Source of the DNA: Bacteroidaceae bacterium | Lineage (GTDB): Bacteria > Bacteroidota > Bacteroidia > Bacteroidales > Bacteroidaceae | Assembly (NCBI GenBank): GCA_017962495.1 | Contig: JAGCVH010000077.1 | Location: 1-64,000 of the forward strand | Length of the DNA stretch: 64,000 nucleotides | Direction of reading: 5' to 3' | Part shown: positions 36,601-45,211 of the stretch, piece after piece | Numbering within the stretch: the stretch's first letter is position 1 | Layout: every line of letters starts with the position of its first letter | The notes under the pieces: model-generated | What the model was told of the DNA's origin: nothing | Seen by the model: the letters and a program-made list of their open reading frames with translations, nothing else | The model's database searches: none | Made by a program: the position numbers and the translations under genes

Positions 36601-37456
36601 CAACAACCGCACCCACGTCCATCTTACTTGTAGTGAAAGGAGACTTCGCCATACTTGTAGCCGGACCTGGAGCTGCAGGAGCTGCTTCTGCATCGAATGT
36701 ACCCTCAGCCGTGAAATAGAGCTCAAATGACTTGATAGTAAGAGCATAACGATAAGGAGTAGTTTGTCCCGTTGCACTTGCTGCAAAGAAGAAGTGGAGC
36801 TGATTGGTCATATCCGTAGGTGTCTTACTAGTACGTGTAATGACAAATTCTTTAGCTCTATTCTCAGCGGTATTGTTTTCCATCAGCGTATTAGATTCAT
36901 TACCTATTTCATGAGCTGCAGTAATGGAATCAGGGCAAGTCATCTGATTAGAATGCGTATTATTTCCATAAGGTGAGCCCGAACCCCAGGCTGGCGTTTC
37001 AAAGAAACTCATTTGGTCATTAGTTCCAATATCCCATGAGTCTTTTCCCGGATGAAGCTGGATAGTGCCAGAAATATTAGGTTGCAAAACCAGGCGGTAT
37101 CCTGTAATACGATAACCCTTGGGCAGGGAAACAACCATAAAGGTCTGGGTTTGACCAGCACCAATAATCAGGTTGCCATTGTATATATCAATGGCACAAG
37201 AAGGATCCTGCAATTCTCCAGAGCCCGTGAGGTTTGCGATATCAGACGTGGTCATCGTCAGGGGCAACTGCTCATGACGCCACATAGAAGCCATACCTCT
37301 TCCAATACCTGAATCATCAACGTTACCACCTGCCTGACCAGTAATAAGGCTACCATTGTCCGGACCGATAGTCACGTTCTGCGCCTGCAGTGATAGCGGC
37401 GCGAGCAGCATGCTCAATAGAAGCACGACTGCATACCTGAAGTAACTTTTCTTCAT
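33683..37456 (-). CDS. Very large secreted protein with T9SS-type C-terminal tail
   Basis: 1257 aa from the ATG at 37456 (MKKSYFRYAVVLLLSMLLAP, signal peptidase cut before QNVTIGPDNG). It is almost all predicted beta structure, rich in Tyr, Asn, Thr and Gly. The middle includes a lipocalin- or lectin-like stretch (NNGYRISVRYNNQNYYLN). The end (SVPAGIYVVNGVKILVK) is the typical final strand of a T9SS sorting domain. Large adhesin-like proteins of this sort are common in Prevotella, but none of the domains is recognisable. In-frame ATGs at 37492 and 37468 lie before the signal peptide and are less likely. Confidence 0.8.
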   Translation of the reverse strand: MKKSYFRYAVVLLLSMLLAPLSLQAQNVTIGPDNGSLITGQAGGNVDDSGIGRGMASMWRHEQLPLTMTTSDIANLTGSGELQDPSCAIDIYNGNLIIGAGQTQTFMVVSLPKGYRITGYRLVLQPNISGTIQLHPGKDSWDIGTNDQMSFFETPAWGSGSPYGNNTHSNQMTCPDSITAAHEIGNESNTLMENNTAENRAKEFVITRTSKTPTDMTNQLHFFFAASATGQTTPYRYALTIKSFELYFTAEGTFDAEAAPAAPGPATSMAKSPFTTSKMDVGAVVEKNGLYTYDYTGVRDLIAYTYLYQEDAVMNGKPADVATNKHIYPLVVDGQGAYAFGQGTYFIEPPTTITTSSGWESPIGFRVVGATFDCQWGTATTGGEITVNNGYRISVRYNNQNYYLNDNLDFVQTTQANAFVWSSDEFGNLYTGTDYKRYLSCFGTGNDRILSLSSAASGHEATWNLRVRNDGRVYYHSDGGNDYLLNYQRIQEGSAYHLRGHVSQNPSNDNLASAASTGGTHTTNLPSFTPGAYTLEVYGTDKTTPIQTITVNSAADVTKYTTPKLNNDAVMFKITSVADGCQALVNVTLQLEALNPYINSMDIVCESEEDAQGKKLELVQTFTANDFKVSGGKFIFYIPTDYYYHDLTFTFKDLYSQYGDESYGGTHNSRYSYVTSDYFLQFDGDGDGGLYDPHYDPNYPSTTKIYTSVAGNNRFEFNNAEELTGGGSEAQFLKEYPFSVSKYLSTYDPDGSGNIGQFSLIQMNASVNTQRTGIYYVFTADETRYNIAPTTDWQHRSFAFYRMDIELVAKNYIPKLEWTKVYDQTLYVAENGSAAEDDMWGLTLRVQDTDEGGNVFDVEEGTGYLSVKEILEAFEAEFNSKGDGLPTDAKQILYIDGSKLQTIVASAGDYSLESLKAQLAPNALIYLPENMTSTADNFAYKTAGGSFNAGKDIVLIDRQPFYAPYDIQVDAANKAIHERQVTNDKNGKVASATIILPFDILVDSEGKHVNADGTSPAFSLHQMQASNCLTDEAPADQADAEEYVYFPVIQVASATLPNKPYLVKVLEPGDDSNVSFVASQKGALIKATTGMDKNSYTFAGESASGTAKDGNYSFTAYGSYSGKKVAKDANNVVFYFASNMFLSTQELNKPYLNVAPFRSYYASVAPTGAKLSTLSIIFGEGEGNADAIRDLRVKEADLAVQAGRGTLTIASKADNNVRVSGINGISRYNFNMKAGDVKTVSVPAGIYVVNGVKILVK

Positions 37457-37492
37457 AATATTACGCATTAATATTTCATTTAAATTGTTCAT

Positions 37493-37863
37493 CTTCTTAC
37501 TTTATTAATTAATACTCACACACTTAGCAAAACACGGCATTTAAATCTGTGCAGGCCTTATTATGCGAGGCAAATTTATTAAAAATTTCCGTGCCACCAA
37601 TAACTCAATAATGATTTTTTGCTTCAAAGGGGTTAAATTCTTACAATTTGGCAATTTACTGAGTGCATTTGTAAATAATCCGTACAAATATTCTTACGCT
37701 TGAACATATACGGAAACGGATGAAAAAAGATAGAAATCCAATAGAACAAGAGAGGTCTTTTTCTTAATTTTGCTTAAATAAATGTTCGCGAGCGCACGCG
37801 TTACATATAAAATTTGTATCTTTGCACGCGATTTCGAAAAACGTACAATATAGATAAACAAAC
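37493..37863. other. Divergent intergenic region
   Basis: This 371-bp AT-rich gap separates the giant secreted protein gene (minus) from the FKBP cluster (plus). TAAATTTG on the minus strand at 37571-37578 is a possible -7 element for the former, giving a leader of about 115 nt. TATCTTTG at 37817-37824 serves the latter. No small gene or structured RNA is evident. Confidence 0.5.
37817..37824 (+). promoter_or_regulatory. -7 promoter element of the FKBP cluster
   Basis: TATCTTTG fits TAnnTTTG 39 bp before the first FKBP ATG. No -33 TTTG is seen at 19-21 bp; the upstream sequence is GC-rich (GCGAGCGCACGCG), which is unusual here. Confidence 0.5.
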
Positions 37864-38448
37864 ATGGACAAGATTAGTTACGCTCTGGGCCTTGGCATTG
37901 GTCAACAGTTACGGAGCATGAACATCAAAGGTTTCAACATCGATGACTTCACAAAAAGCATTTCCGAGGTCATGAATGGAGAACAGACTGCAATGACGGC
38001 TCGTGAGGCACAAGAGCTACTGAACGAATACTTTGCCACAAAAGCTGCAGAGGACGCTCGCGAGCACATCGCCGAAGGAAAGGCATTTCTGGAGAACAAT
38101 GGTCAACGCGAGGGTGTAGTAACCACAAAGAGCGGCTTGCAGTATGAGGTATTGCAGGAAGGTACGGGGAAAAGCCCCAAAGCAACAGACAAAGTGCGTT
38201 GCCATTATGAAGGACGACTCATCAATGGTGAAGTGTTCGACAGTTCATATAAGCGCAACCAACCTGCCGACTTTGGCCTTAATCAGGTAATCCCAGGATG
38301 GACGGAAGGTGTGCAACTGATGAAGGAAGGTGCAAAATTCCGCTTCTTCATCCCCTACTTGTTAGGCTACGGCGAACAAGGCGCAGGAAGTTCAATCCCT
38401 CCCTATGCGACATTGATATTCGATGTAGAACTAATAAAAGTTTTGTAA
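37864..38448 (+). CDS. FKBP-type peptidyl-prolyl cis-trans isomerase, cytoplasmic form
   Basis: 194 aa without signal peptide. The N-terminal helical FKBP_N domain (about 1-85) is followed by an FKBP domain (about 95-194). Family signatures include VRCHYEGRLINGEVFDSSY, QVIPGWTEGVQLM and IPPYATLIFDVELIKV. It assists proline isomerisation during folding. It is the first of three consecutive paralogues and the only one lacking an export signal. Confidence 0.9.
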   Translation: MDKISYALGLGIGQQLRSMNIKGFNIDDFTKSISEVMNGEQTAMTAREAQELLNEYFATKAAEDAREHIAEGKAFLENNGQREGVVTTKSGLQYEVLQEGTGKSPKATDKVRCHYEGRLINGEVFDSSYKRNQPADFGLNQVIPGWTEGVQLMKEGAKFRFFIPYLLGYGEQGAGSSIPPYATLIFDVELIKVL

Positions 38449-38501
38449 GCATTTAATAGATAACAGACTATTATTAAACCATTAAATTAATAAACAAAAA
38501 A

Positions 38502-39371
38502 ATGAAAAAGTTAAGCTTTATTTTCGTGGTAGTTATTGCTGCCATCATTGCATCTTGTGGTAACGGTACCCCCAAGGCCAACCTGAAGAGCGACGTGGAC
38601 ACCCTGTCATATGCCATTGGTATGGCTCAGACACAAGGTTTGAAAGAGTATCTTTCCCACATGGGCGTGGACTCGGCTTATATGGACCAGTTCATCAAGG
38701 GTTTGAACGAAGGCGCCAACGCTGGTGACGACAAAAAGAAGACCGCCTATTTCATGGGTATCCAGATTGGTCAGCAAATCAGTCAGCAGATGATGAAGGG
38801 TATCAACTATGAACTCTTTGGTGAGGACAGCACGCAGACCATCAGTTTGAAGAACTTTATGGCAGGCTTCGTTAGCGGTACCCTAGAAGAGGGAGGCCTA
38901 ATGACTATGGAAGAGGCTCAAGCTACAGCTCGCCAGAAGCAGGCCGACATCAAGAAGGCCCAAATGGAGAAGAAGTATGGTCCTTGGAAGCAGGAGAACG
39001 AAGAGTTTATGGCCAAGATTGCCAAGACAGAAGGTTTGAACAAGCTGGAGAATGGTGTGTACTACGAAGTTATCGAGGAAGGCAAGGGTGAGATTCCTGC
39101 TGACACCAGCACTGTAAAGGTTAACTACGAGGGTAAACTCATCAACGACACCGTATTCGATAGTTCATACAAGCGCAACGAACCCACCTCTTTCCGTTGC
39201 AATCAGGTTATACCCGGATGGACCAATGCCCTGACTCACATGCCCGTAGGTTCTAAGTGGAAGGTTTATATTCCTCAGGACCAGGCTTATGGCGATCGCG
39301 AAGCAGGACAGATCAAGCCCTTCTCCGCTCTCGTATTCACCATTGAGTTGCTGGGTATCGAAAAGAACTAA
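38502..39371 (+). CDS. FKBP-type peptidyl-prolyl isomerase, lipoprotein form
   Basis: 289 aa; lipobox IIASCGN (C19), so an envelope lipoprotein. The FKBP_N region (about 30-165; YAIGMAQTQGLKEYLSHMG) mediates dimerisation in Mip-like proteins. The FKBP domain (about 185-289) has VKVNYEGKLINDTVFDSSY and QVIPGWTNALTHMP. The end reads IKPFSALVFTIELLGIEKN. It is the second gene of the FKBP cluster. Confidence 0.9.
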   Translation: MKKLSFIFVVVIAAIIASCGNGTPKANLKSDVDTLSYAIGMAQTQGLKEYLSHMGVDSAYMDQFIKGLNEGANAGDDKKKTAYFMGIQIGQQISQQMMKGINYELFGEDSTQTISLKNFMAGFVSGTLEEGGLMTMEEAQATARQKQADIKKAQMEKKYGPWKQENEEFMAKIAKTEGLNKLENGVYYEVIEEGKGEIPADTSTVKVNYEGKLINDTVFDSSYKRNEPTSFRCNQVIPGWTNALTHMPVGSKWKVYIPQDQAYGDREAGQIKPFSALVFTIELLGIEKN

Positions 39372-39400
39372 TCCACAATTAGACAATTGACATTCTTTCA

Positions 39401-40300
39401 ATGAAAAGTGTAAGAATTATCGTGCTGATGCTGGCCGTCATGATGTGCATGACGGTTAGCGCGGCACAGAAGAAAAAGGTAAAGAAGCAACAGCCCGTAG
39501 TGGAAAAGGTGGACACAATATCCGCCCGCGATTTCAGCTACCTCATGGGTAAGGCCAACACCATGGGCTTGAAGGACTATCTGGTACAACGTTTGGGTGT
39601 TGACACAACATACTTAGCCGATTTCATACAAGGATTCGACTCTGCCACACTGACTGAAGCCGATAAGCGCACGAAGGCTCGTCTGGCTGGTATCGAGATT
39701 CGTCAGCAAGTAGAAGGTCAAATAGTGCCTCAAGTATCGAAGCAAATCAGCGATTCACTTCAGGTTCTGCAGTCCGACCGCTTTGTTGCAGGTTTCCGTG
39801 CAGGAATCTCTGGAGAGAACGACGAACTGCCCATCTCTATGGATAGCACGCAAGCAGTTGTCAGGAAGCAAATGGATTACTACCACAAGCAAGAGATGGA
39901 ACGCAAGTTTGGTCCTAATCGCAAGGCAGGCGAAGAGTTCCTGAAAGAGAACGCAAAGAAGGATGGTGTCGTTACCACTCCAAGCGGTTTGCAATATAAG
40001 GTGCTTACGAAGGGTGAAGGCGAAGTTCCAACAGCTACCCAGCGCGTAAAGGTGAACTACGAAGGCAAGTTGCTCGACGGCACAGTCTTCGACAGTTCAT
40101 ACAAGCGCAATGAACCTACCACTTTTGCATGCAACCAGGTCATCAAGGGATGGACTGAAGCCTTGACCATGATGCCTGTTGGTTCGAAGTGGGAACTCTA
40201 TATTCCTCAGGAACTGGCATACGGAGAGCGCGAGACGGGCAATATCAAGCCTTTCTCGATGCTTATATTTACAGTAGAACTATTAGAAATTGAAAAGTAG
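39401..40300 (+). CDS. FKBP-type peptidyl-prolyl isomerase, periplasmic form
   Basis: 299 aa with a cleavable signal peptide (MKSVRIIVLMLAVMMCMTVS) instead of a lipobox, then a basic stretch KKKVKKQQ. The FKBP_N and FKBP_C domains are as in the preceding gene (VKVNYEGKLLDGTVFDSSY, QVIKGWTEALTMMPVG), so the two are tandem duplicates that differ in anchoring. Its last 11 bp overlap the start of the CotH-like gene, implying coupled translation. Confidence 0.9.
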   Translation: MKSVRIIVLMLAVMMCMTVSAAQKKKVKKQQPVVEKVDTISARDFSYLMGKANTMGLKDYLVQRLGVDTTYLADFIQGFDSATLTEADKRTKARLAGIEIRQQVEGQIVPQVSKQISDSLQVLQSDRFVAGFRAGISGENDELPISMDSTQAVVRKQMDYYHKQEMERKFGPNRKAGEEFLKENAKKDGVVTTPSGLQYKVLTKGEGEVPTATQRVKVNYEGKLLDGTVFDSSYKRNEPTTFACNQVIKGWTEALTMMPVGSKWELYIPQELAYGERETGNIKPFSMLIFTVELLEIEK

Positions 40301-42344
40301 ACATCTGATAGGTTGCCTGTTGGCTTGCCTAATCACGATGACAATGAATGGGCAGGTTGATGAATCGCACATGCGACTCACCAACCTGCCACATATTTAT
40401 ATTAATACCTTCACGGGCAATAGTATTACAAGCAAAAACAATTATGTACTGGCCCGCATGTGGTATGTCGATGAACAAGACAACGTCACGTTCTACGACT
40501 CATTAGAGATTCGTGGACGAGGAAACTCTACTTGGAGCTTGGCCAAGAAACCTTACAGAATAAAGTTTCACGAGAAGGAAAAGTTCTTAGGCCAAGGTTA
40601 TGCTAAAGCCAAGAAATGGACATTAATGGCCAATCATGGCGACAAAACACTTATACGAAATGCCCTGACCAGCGCGTTGGGCGAGTTCGTAGGATTGGAT
40701 TTCAATCCTGCTGCAAAGTTTGTCGATCTCACGCTTAACGGGAAATATGTCGGCAACTATCAAATATCGGACCAAGTAGAAGTGCGTCCGCATCGTGTTA
40801 ACATCACAGAACAAGATTATCCAATCACAGAAGAGAGTAACATCACGGGAGGCTACCTGCTGGAAGCCGACGGTTTCGCGGACTTCCAGAATGGAGTCAC
40901 GGGATTCTATACGCCAAGACAAAACTCTCCCATCCGCATCCACTATCCCGACGAGGAAGAGTTGGAAAATTCACAATACAAATACATCCGAAACTGCGTC
41001 TATGAATTAGAGAGCCGACTCTTTGGAAGTCAATTCAAAGAACCTGAGACTGGCTATCGCCCACTTGTGGACAGCATCTCGCTGGCCAACTGGTATATTG
41101 CTACAGAAGTGAGTGGAAACCCAGACGGCTTCTATTCAACCTATTTCTATAAGGACCAGGACGACGACCGCTTCTTCTGGGGACCATTGTGGGACTACGA
41201 CATTGCCTATGGAAACGACAATCGCATTGGTGACACTTCACGAAACATGATGACGGAGGTGGCATTTGGTGCTTCCGTCTTTCGTGCTTGGCCATTACGT
41301 ATGTGGGAAGACCCTTGGTTTGCCAAACTTATCAACCGTCGCTATCGCGAAGTGGTGGACGCCGGAGTTCAGGCATTCATGTTAGAGAAGATAGATAGTC
41401 TGGCTTCACTGCTTCAGCGCTCGCAAGAAAAGAATTTCGAGCTATGGGGTATCAATAAAAGGGTTTTGCGCGAGTGTGTGCTCTACAGCACTTATGACCA
41501 ATATGTTAATGACCTGCGTTCCTACGTAACCACTCATATTCCTTTCTTGGAAACGGCCTTCGCGTCCTTGCTGCCCAATGAACCTGAACCACCACAGCCA
41601 CCAACGCCCAAAGTACCTGACTTTGAAGCTGATTCGATGGTGTACTATGTTATTACTAATGTAGGTACAGGAACGGCTATTGACATCAAATCCGACGACA
41701 ACACGATTTGCGGAAATCATCGCGAGGAGGAGATCCAAAGTCAGCAATGGAGGATATACCCTCTATCAAACGGCTTCATGCATATAGTGAACCGCGCTAC
41801 GGGCGAGGCTTTAAACGACCCCACAGAAGGGAATCCTACCGCGACAACGGAAATTGGAGCCATACTTAATGTAGCTACAGCCGACTCGCTCGACACACGG
41901 CAACAATGGGACCTCGTAAAGCAAGGTGACGATAGATTCAATCTCATCAATCACTTTAGTCAACACGAAGCCAACCTGAGCGGAGGAAGCAGTAGTGACG
42001 GAACCCGCATTGTCAGCTACACGAGCGATGAACGCAACAAGACTTCGAACAATCGTTTATGGACAATTACCCAGGTCGATGAGGTTGTGGATGCTATCGA
42101 AGACACTCATGACGAAGACTTCGACTATGCTCTTGCCTATGACCCGACAGGTGATCGCCTGCACTTTGGAAGCGAACGACCCGATGGACTGAACTTTACG
42201 GTCAACGTTTATGACCAAGGAGGACGCTTGATGCGTACCTTCCGAGCCTCCGAAGAGTGCAACCTGCGTGGCCTTCCTCGAGGACTGTACATAGTATCAT
42301 GGAAATTTGCAGGTAAGCGTCGAAGCGTGAAGTTCATTAAATAG
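40290..42344 (+). CDS. Secreted CotH-like protein with ricin-type lectin domain and T9SS-type tail
   Basis: 684 aa: signal peptide (about 1-21, cut before QVDESHM), CotH domain (about 30-390; RGRGNSTWSLAKKPYRIKF, WGPLWDYDIAYGND), a Pro-rich linker (PEPPQPPTPKVP), a ricin/CBM13-like region (about 455-600 with QxW-type motifs SQQWRIYPL and RQQWDLV) and a T9SS-type tail (about 625-684; VYDQGGRLMRTF, GLYIVSWKFAGKRRSVKFIK). CotH of Bacillus is a protein kinase of spore coats; bacterial secreted homologues are uncharacterised. The lectin domain suggests a glycan target (inference). Confidence 0.85.
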   Translation: MKSRHLIGCLLACLITMTMNGQVDESHMRLTNLPHIYINTFTGNSITSKNNYVLARMWYVDEQDNVTFYDSLEIRGRGNSTWSLAKKPYRIKFHEKEKFLGQGYAKAKKWTLMANHGDKTLIRNALTSALGEFVGLDFNPAAKFVDLTLNGKYVGNYQISDQVEVRPHRVNITEQDYPITEESNITGGYLLEADGFADFQNGVTGFYTPRQNSPIRIHYPDEEELENSQYKYIRNCVYELESRLFGSQFKEPETGYRPLVDSISLANWYIATEVSGNPDGFYSTYFYKDQDDDRFFWGPLWDYDIAYGNDNRIGDTSRNMMTEVAFGASVFRAWPLRMWEDPWFAKLINRRYREVVDAGVQAFMLEKIDSLASLLQRSQEKNFELWGINKRVLRECVLYSTYDQYVNDLRSYVTTHIPFLETAFASLLPNEPEPPQPPTPKVPDFEADSMVYYVITNVGTGTAIDIKSDDNTICGNHREEEIQSQQWRIYPLSNGFMHIVNRATGEALNDPTEGNPTATTEIGAILNVATADSLDTRQQWDLVKQGDDRFNLINHFSQHEANLSGGSSSDGTRIVSYTSDERNKTSNNRLWTITQVDEVVDAIEDTHDEDFDYALAYDPTGDRLHFGSERPDGLNFTVNVYDQGGRLMRTFRASEECNLRGLPRGLYIVSWKFAGKRRSVKFIK

Positions 42345-42354
42345 GAGTCTCAGT

Positions 42355-42416
42355 GAACCTATGTTCAATACACTTTATGCCTAATCTCAATTGCTATCGA
42401 GCCTATGTTTGATTGG
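42355..42416. repeat. 22-bp-period repeat (array 4) overlapping the next start codon
   Basis: Three degenerate units start at 42355, 42377 and 42399. The first (GAACCTATGTTC) is the reverse complement of GAACATAGGTTC in arrays 2 and 3. In the third unit, CCTATGTTT contains the ATG of the C26-M19 gene (42405). It begins 10 bp after the CotH-like gene's stop. Confidence 0.6.
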
Positions 42417-44156
42417 AAGCGTACATATGATACCTGGCACAACCAATTTCCTACACACAAAAGCCAGCCCATTATCGGCATCACGGGAAACTTTGGAGAG
42501 AAAGGTTGTGAACTAGCCGAAGGCTACTATCGTTCCATTTTGGAAGCAGGTGGCGTACCTATGATTATTCCACCTTACGAGGACAAGGATGCCTTGTTGA
42601 GTGCACTCGACCACATCGACGGACTATTATTGTCAGGAGGTGGAGACATCAATCCCTTATATCTTGGCGAAGAACCTTCCCCTGCCCTGCATAGCATCAA
42701 CCCCAAACGTGATTTGCCTGAGTTGTTGCTTGTCAAGTTGGCCTATGACCGCCAGATTCCGATGCTGGGCATTTGTCGAGGAATTCAGGTCTTGGTTGCT
42801 GCTCTGGATGGGAAACTCCATCAAGACATTGCCACAGAACTGCCAAACGTCAAATTACTAAAGCATAGTCAAGACCTGCCTCGCGAATATGCGTCTCACC
42901 ACGTGACAATTGAGGAAGGAAGTGTGCTTGAACAAATATTCGATGGCAATCACGAACTGTTTGTCAACTCGTTCCACCACCAAGCGGTGGCCTCTCCCGG
43001 CTCTCTCCTCAAGGTTTCGGCAATTGCGACCGATGGCATAATCGAGGCAGTAGAGAGCAACGAACATAAGAGCATCGTAGGCGTTCAATGGCATCCTGAA
43101 TGTTTCATCTTGAGAGATGACCGTTCGATGATGCCTCTGTTCCAATGGTTCATAGGTGAGGCGGAGTCATATCGGGCGACCGTTCGACTTCATCAGCATA
43201 TGTTGACGCTCGACAGCCATTGCGATACACCTATGTTCTTTGGCGAGGACATCCATTTCAACCAGCGTGATTCCAAAATACTCGTCGACCTGCACAAAAT
43301 GACAGAAGGACATCTCGATGCAAGCATCATGGTTGCCTATCTGCCACAAGGAGAACGCAATGAAGAAACCTATAAGTCCGTAACCTCAAAGACAAATGAG
43401 TTGCTCGACGGAATCGAACACCTGACGCTTGCCAATCGCCAACACATCGGATTAGCTCGTACGCCTGACGACCTCTATGAACTGAAGCGTGAAGGCAAGA
43501 AAGCCATTATGATGGGCATCGAAAATGGTTATGCTATCGGACACGACCTAAGCCTCATCGAGAAGTTCCGTCAGCGAGGTGTGGTTTACATGACTCTTTG
43601 CCACAATGGCGACAACGACATCTGTGACTCGGCAAGAGGAGAGGGAGAGCATGGGGGATTGAGTGATTTCGGACGAGAGGTTGTTCGCGAGATGAATCGC
43701 GTTGGCATGATGGTCGACCTGAGTCATGCTGCAGAGACCAGTTTCTGGGATGCATTAAAACTGAGTAATGTTCCTATCGTATGCAGCCACTCGAGCTGTC
43801 GCGCTTTATGCGACCATCCTCGTAACCTTACCGATGAACAAATGCGTGCACTCGCCGAAGCGGGAGGCGTCATGCAAGTGACATTCTACAATGGATTCTT
43901 GCGCACTGACGGACAAGCCTCCATTCTTGATGTAGTGCGACACATCAATCATGCTGTGCAGATTATGGGCATCGAGCATGTGGGTATTGGCACAGACTTT
44001 GATGGCGATGGTGGTGTACCAGGCGTAGCTAATGCCAGCGAACTCATCAATCTTACTCGCCTGCTCCGTCAAGTGGGATATAGCAACGAGCAATTGCGAT
44101 TGCTCTGGGGAGAGAACTTCCTTCGTGTCATGAGACAAGCGCAAGCGCAAAGTTAA
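42405..44156 (+). CDS. Fusion of class I glutamine amidotransferase-like peptidase (C26) and membrane dipeptidase (M19)
   Basis: 583 aa, two enzymes in one chain. Residues about 20-255 form a gamma-glutamyl hydrolase (PuuD/C26-like) with triad C124 (LGICRGIQ), H230 and E232 (VQWHPE). Residues about 262-580 form an M19 renal-dipeptidase barrel with metal ligands H272 and D274 (LDSHCDT), a Glu in GIENGYAIG, His in DLSHAAE and CSHSS, and Asp in GIGTDFDGDG. It has no signal peptide. The chain could remove gamma-glutamyl groups and then split the remaining dipeptide, as in glutathione breakdown (inference). The start codon sits inside a 22-bp repeat unit. Confidence 0.88.
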   Translation: MFDWKRTYDTWHNQFPTHKSQPIIGITGNFGEKGCELAEGYYRSILEAGGVPMIIPPYEDKDALLSALDHIDGLLLSGGGDINPLYLGEEPSPALHSINPKRDLPELLLVKLAYDRQIPMLGICRGIQVLVAALDGKLHQDIATELPNVKLLKHSQDLPREYASHHVTIEEGSVLEQIFDGNHELFVNSFHHQAVASPGSLLKVSAIATDGIIEAVESNEHKSIVGVQWHPECFILRDDRSMMPLFQWFIGEAESYRATVRLHQHMLTLDSHCDTPMFFGEDIHFNQRDSKILVDLHKMTEGHLDASIMVAYLPQGERNEETYKSVTSKTNELLDGIEHLTLANRQHIGLARTPDDLYELKREGKKAIMMGIENGYAIGHDLSLIEKFRQRGVVYMTLCHNGDNDICDSARGEGEHGGLSDFGREVVREMNRVGMMVDLSHAAETSFWDALKLSNVPIVCSHSSCRALCDHPRNLTDEQMRALAEAGGVMQVTFYNGFLRTDGQASILDVVRHINHAVQIMGIEHVGIGTDFDGDGGVPGVANASELINLTRLLRQVGYSNEQLRLLWGENFLRVMRQAQAQS

Positions 44157-44182
44157 ATGTTAATCCTTGCAAGTAAAAAGTT

Positions 44183-45184
44183 ATGAAGCAACTTATATAC
44201 GTTATACCTTTTATAATATACATCGCATTTGTTAGTTGTGGCAACAAGACCCAGCAAAGCGTAGCACGCGATACCATTCCCATGCAGAACTGTCCTGAAT
44301 TCATAGCACAAAACGCGATGCGTCACATTGTCAAGCAATGCGAGTTTGGTCCTCGTGTGCCTGGAACTCAGGCATGGAAGGCTTGTGGTGACAGCATCTT
44401 GGCTTGGTTTACGAATCTTGGTCTTCAAGTTTCCGAGCAACAGACCACCGTCACCATTTACGACGGTTCTACGCTTCCCTGTCGTAACATTACTGCAAGC
44501 CTCAACACCGACAATCGCGACCGAATCCTGCTTTGTGCCCATTGGGACAGTCGTCCTTGGGCAGACAATGACCCGAATGAAGGGAACCACAAGAAACCCA
44601 TCCTTGCTGCTAACGATGGGGCAAGTGGAGTCGCCGTTCTACTCGAACTGGCTCGGATACTTAGTCAAGCCGATAGCATCAAGACAGGTATCGACTTCGT
44701 CTGCTTCGACGTGGAAGATGCCGGCACGCCACAATGGTACGACGGTGAAGTGAAATACGAAGAAAGCACTTGGTGCTTAGGTTCAAGGCAATGGGCTTTG
44801 CAGGCTATCCAAAATGGTTACCAAGCACGCTTTGGCATCCTATTTGATATGGTAGGCGGACGAGGTAGCACATTTGCTCGCGAAGGCTTCTCTTTGCAAT
44901 ATGCACAACCTGTGGTCGATATGCTTTGGCACATCGCACAACAAAAAGGTTATGGCCATTACTTCCCTTTGCGCGAAGGGAATTACATTACCGACGACCA
45001 CTGTAACATCAACGAAATAGCCCACATCCCTTGTCTCGACATTGTGCCCTATCACACGAATGGTCCCAGTTCTTTTGGTCCAACATGGCACACCGTCGAC
45101 GATACGCCTGAGAACATTGATACAAATGTTCTGGAAGCAGTGGGCCAGTGCGTTCTGCAACTCATCTATAACGATGCGAAGTGA
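44183..45184 (+). CDS. Glutaminyl-peptide cyclotransferase (M28-fold), lipoprotein
   Basis: 333 aa; lipobox AFVSCG (C19). The M28-type zinc site comprises H120 in AHWDSRPWAD, D145 in ANDGASGVAVLLELAR, E178 in FDVEDAG and a C-terminal His in TWHTVDDTPENID. This is the animal-like (type II) glutaminyl cyclase found in oral and gut Bacteroidales, which converts N-terminal Gln of exported proteins to pyroglutamate in the periplasm (family knowledge). Most signal-peptide cargos in this window would start with Gln after cleavage, matching that role. It lies 26 bp after the C26-M19 gene. Confidence 0.9.
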   Translation: MKQLIYVIPFIIYIAFVSCGNKTQQSVARDTIPMQNCPEFIAQNAMRHIVKQCEFGPRVPGTQAWKACGDSILAWFTNLGLQVSEQQTTVTIYDGSTLPCRNITASLNTDNRDRILLCAHWDSRPWADNDPNEGNHKKPILAANDGASGVAVLLELARILSQADSIKTGIDFVCFDVEDAGTPQWYDGEVKYEESTWCLGSRQWALQAIQNGYQARFGILFDMVGGRGSTFAREGFSLQYAQPVVDMLWHIAQQKGYGHYFPLREGNYITDDHCNINEIAHIPCLDIVPYHTNGPSSFGPTWHTVDDTPENIDTNVLEAVGQCVLQLIYNDAK

Positions 45185-45211
45185 AGCGCATTTATAAAAT
45201 AACATTCTAAC

